Shown: piece after piece, positions 42,643 through 45,446 of the stretch
How the letters are laid out: each line of letters begins with the position of its first letter
Position numbering within the stretch: position 1 is the first letter of the stretch
NCBI RefSeq assembly: GCF_005870085.1
Contig: NZ_SZNM01000029.1
Location: 1-45,446 of the forward strand
Direction of reading: 5' to 3'
DNA length: 45,446 nt
From: Aquibacillus sediminis
Lineage (GTDB): Bacteria; Bacillota; Bacilli; Bacillales; Amphibacillaceae
Made by a program: the position numbers and the translations under genes
The notes under the pieces: generated by a model
Databases searched by the model: none
Told to the model about the DNA's origin: nothing
What the model saw: the letters and a program-made list of their open reading frames with translations, nothing else

Positions 42643-43161
42643 GTGGCCTTGAAGAAGTTTACTCAAGATCAAATTGAAGACTTAGCCATGATTGAAATGG
42701 CGAAAGAAATCCTTGGCGCAAACAATAAGAAAGCAATGGATTTTCGTGAACTATTTGATCAAATCGCAGAGATAAAAGGGTTCAGTGATGCTGAAAAAGA
42801 AGCAAAGCTTGCTCAATTTTATACCGATTTAAACATTGATGGTAGTTTCTTAACGATTGGATCGAATCTGTGGGGGCTTAAACGCTGGTACCCAGTTGAC
42901 CAAATCGATGACGATGTATCGGCACCGAAGAAGAAAAAGAAGAAAAAGAAAAAAGCAGCTGCTAAACCGAAAAAAGAAGAAGTGGTTGCTGAACCAGAAG
43001 CAGATTTAAGTCTAGATGAAGAGGAACTAGATTTTGATGACAGTGATCTAGATGATGACTTTGATGATTTCGATTTAGATGACGAATTCGATGATAGTGA
43101 AGAGGATGTAGGCAACGAGGATGACGATCTTGATTCCTCTGATGAAGAGAAAATTAAGTAA
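42643..43161 (+). CDS. rpoE: RNA polymerase delta subunit
   Basis: Protein of 172 residues, close to the 173 of B. subtilis RpoE. The N-terminal HARE-HTH domain (about 1-90) contains LAQFYTDLNIDGSFLTIG and a WGLKRWYP motif. A lysine run (KKKKKKKKK) follows, and the C-terminal 60 residues are almost entirely Asp/Glu, as usual for delta. The protein displaces RNA from the polymerase core and speeds recycling. The GTG at 42643 is chosen because AGGGAG ends 9 nt upstream; the TTG two codons earlier is too close. pyrG follows, as in B. subtilis. Confidence 0.95.
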   Translation: MALKKFTQDQIEDLAMIEMAKEILGANNKKAMDFRELFDQIAEIKGFSDAEKEAKLAQFYTDLNIDGSFLTIGSNLWGLKRWYPVDQIDDDVSAPKKKKKKKKKAAAKPKKEEVVAEPEADLSLDEEELDFDDSDLDDDFDDFDLDDEFDDSEEDVGNEDDDLDSSDEEKIK

Positions 43162-43167
43162 TCGTTC

Positions 43168-43256
43168 TTGACTTTCCAAAGGCAAATGAGTAAAATGCTA
43201 TTTGGGCTCTACAATTATTATAAGTTCACGCTCCCCGGTATAGGGGGGCGTTTTTT
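43168..43256 (+). promoter_or_regulatory. pyrG promoter and CTP-responsive attenuator leader
   Basis: Promoter TTGACT (43168-43173) and TAAAAT (43191-43196), 17-bp spacing, is followed 7 nt later by GGGCTC at 43204. A terminator comes next: CGCTCCCC (43229-43236) with GGGGGGCG (43243-43250) and T6. This is the B. subtilis pyrG layout. There, low CTP makes polymerase stutter at GGGC and add extra G residues, which pair with the C/T-rich strand of the stem and prevent termination. Mechanism by homology; elements seen directly. Confidence 0.9.
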
Positions 43257-43342
43257 GTTTTTTACAGAGAAAAACCCCTTTGAATGAAAAAGTTTTTAAA
43301 TAGTAAAATACTATATAAACAAAGACACAGAAAGAGGGATGA

Positions 43343-44950
<1,608 letters not shown>

Positions 44951-45006
44951 GTTTTATGTGTGGCCCACTAAGGTGAACAAGCGATTAGTTTGGATCATAG
45001 CAAGAA

Positions 45007-45036
45007 AGCTCAGATTAAACTCTGGGCTTTTTTTTG
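45007..45036 (+). terminator. Terminator of pyrG
   Basis: AGCTCAG (45007-45013) with CTGGGCT (45022-45028, one T-G pair) is followed by T8. The bases after it, up to the 107-bp element, contain no gene. Confidence 0.88.
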
Positions 45037-45282
45037 TTATCAGCTGAGAGCAGGAGTGTCACGGTAGATTCACGCACCAATTTTGTCTGAATCGACCAAG
45101 AGAGCCATTACACGGTGAATTAACACAAAAAAATTGACCAAACGATTCATGCCCGTCCTTTTAAACTCCTTATGGCACTTATAGTAAAATTTGTTGCTTT
45201 TGTGTCGTAGTTGATAGAAACTCCGACGTAACTAATGTTGTTCTCGCTCGCTCTTATAAAATGAGTGCTAATATAGAGCTCC

Positions 45283-45389
45283 GGAAATACACTGCGCTTT
45301 CCACGGGCGGCTGGTGAGCCTCCTCGCTCGTCCCTCGCTGCGGGGTCTCACCTAGGCCTTTCCTCCCGTAGGAGTCTCCGTGTATTTCC
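45283..45389 (+). mobile_element. 107-bp palindromic repeat element, copy 2
   Basis: It has the same length and the same ends (GGAAATACAC and GTGTATTTCC) as the copy at 25323-25429, but the opposite orientation. The inner parts GCTTTCC, GGCTGGTGAGCCTCCTCG, GCGGGGTCTCACC and GTAGGAGTCTCCG correspond closely. The middle can fold into a long hairpin. It lies in the gene-free end of the window (45037-45446), where I see nothing else. Confidence 0.82.
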
Positions 45390-45446
45390 TCCGCTCTTGT
45401 TTTGTGCATCGTAATTTTAGAGCTTTTTGCTTGATTATACGTATAC

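Overview
The window comes from the chromosome of an AT-rich, low-GC Gram-positive, spore-forming member of the Bacillaceae. The gene order follows the yw* region of Bacillus subtilis: ywdI, ywdK, gerQ, hemQ, pta, lipL, ywfO, ywgA, ywhB, ywhD, pbpG, speE, speB, ywiB, argS, clsB, fadF, rpoE, pyrG. The gerQ, cwlJ and pbpG genes point to endospore formation. The style of intergenic repeats suggests the Oceanobacillus/Virgibacillus group, but that last step is inference.

Layout. Bases 1-3369 are the end of an rRNA operon (3' end of 23S, then 5S) followed by 20 intact tRNA genes and a terminator. The cluster also holds tRNA debris: a tRNA-Asn-like relic after 5S, and duplicated 5' pieces of tRNA-Lys and tRNA-Phe joined to a shared core of about 88 bp. 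A separate duplicated 3' piece of tRNA-Lys lies downstream of that gene. Bases 3822-29299 are mostly housekeeping genes: an amino-acid/Na+ symporter, spore proteins, haem, acetate, lipoate, menaquinone and polyamine enzymes, arginyl-tRNA synthetase, cardiolipin synthase and the fatty-acid-oxidation protein FadF. The gaps between them carry tandem arrays of hairpin-forming units, all with a period of 51-53 bp although their sequences differ, and mobile-looking 107-bp or 214-bp repeats with 10-bp inverted ends.

Bases 29795-41711 look like an accessory catabolic island between fadF and rpoE, where B. subtilis has acdA. A divergent DeoR-type regulator faces an operon for a sugar ABC transporter, a short-chain dehydrogenase and a two-subunit dihydroxyacetone-kinase-like enzyme (DhaK/DhaL). 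A second operon encodes an RpiB-type isomerase, a class II fructose-bisphosphatase, a small transaldolase and a transketolase. The best fit is a pathway for a four-carbon polyol or ketose: import, oxidation to a tetrulose, phosphorylation, isomerisation to erythrose 4-phosphate, then entry into the pentose phosphate pathway. In the RpiB-like protein a serine stands where classical RpiB has its ring-opening histidine, which fits an acyclic tetrose phosphate substrate. The substrate itself is inferred.

Bases 41894-44950 hold a small P-loop protein, rpoE and pyrG. The pyrG leader starts with GGGCTC and ends in a terminator, matching the CTP-sensitive reiterative-transcription attenuator of B. 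subtilis pyrG. Other readable control sites are a FadR box before fadF, a perfect CcpA cre site before the ABC operon, several sigma-A promoters, and a terminator placed directly in front of tkt with no room for a promoter after it.
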